Below, in pieces: positions 48,731 to 48,783 of a stretch of DNA of 48,783 bases. Numbering within the stretch: position 1 is the first letter of the stretch; every line of letters begins with the position of its first letter. The DNA is from Deltaproteobacteria bacterium. GTDB lineage: Bacteria > Desulfobacterota > GWC2-55-46 > DRQE01. Under the pieces are notes generated by a model. It did not search any database, was not told the DNA's origin, and saw nothing but the letters and a program-made list of their open reading frames with translations. The stretch is taken from the NCBI GenBank assembly GCA_024278765.1, contig JAJRSM010000068.1:1-48783 (forward strand), written 5' to 3'. Position numbers and translations under genes: made by a program.

Positions 48731-48783
48731 CTTAGCCTTACGGAACGAGACAGGATAACGGATTTAAGGTTTCAGGGCAAGAG

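Overview
The window looks like a chromosomal segment of a Gram-negative bacterium, probably anaerobic or microaerophilic and somewhere in the former Deltaproteobacteria/Nitrospirota range. The evidence is a TonB-ExbBD-outer membrane receptor system, a LpoA-like envelope lipoprotein/binding protein, hybrid cluster protein and hemerythrin, a periplasmic haem-c protein, an NTP-transferase/phosphomannomutase fusion and an Mrp/Mbh-type antiporter. The lineage is an inference from gene content only.

Layout. 1-138: right end of an IS3-family element. 190-6523 (minus): radC, a divergent family-4-like uracil-DNA glycosylase, coaBC, a glyoxalase II-like hydrolase and a nucleotidyltransferase/PMM fusion. 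6680-14509 (plus): a strong promoter and a nine-gene cation/proton antiporter operon with three large proton-channel subunits. 14694-23865 (plus): hemW, hrcA-grpE-dnaJ (no dnaK between them, and DnaJ has HPA in place of HPD), a LpoA-like protein, a dksA-like gene with an apparently leaderless promoter, galT, and a histidine kinase/response regulator pair. 24002-24077: tRNA-Ala(CGC), followed by an integrase remnant and a Fur-box-controlled iron uptake operon on the minus strand (Cys-rich peptide, Com-like zinc ribbon, FecA-like receptor, exbB, exbD, tonB). 29102-29707: a graveyard of dispersed palindromic repeats.

29708-31518 is the most exciting part. An AT-rich retron-like locus has a 16-bp inverted repeat (a1/a2-like) bounding a 141-nt candidate msr-msd RNA. 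It lies 35 nt ahead of a reverse transcriptase carrying the retron NAxxH, YADD and VTG motifs, fused to a trypsin-like serine protease whose His-Asp-Ser triad appears intact. A second defence/addiction-like locus sits at the right edge (47502-48730, minus): HigB-like toxin, HigA-like antitoxin with a C-terminal extension, and a SecB-like chaperone, in the order of toxin-antitoxin-chaperone (TAC) systems.

The rest is hcp with a palindromic CRP/FNR-family site placed at -41.5 of a candidate promoter, a divergent hemerythrin gene, a sulfite-oxidase-like/haem-c/rhodanese cluster, maf, a ZIP metal transporter, a NAD-dependent ligase with an AT-rich in-frame insertion of about 80 residues before its catalytic lysine, two tandem regulators with an unusual HTH-Rossmann-GAF-GGDEF architecture, gyrB, a small conserved gene split by an in-frame TAG, and a NYN-domain nuclease. 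No CRISPR array or rRNA was seen. Where a Shine-Dalgarno sequence or alignment favoured it, starts differ from the ORF track.
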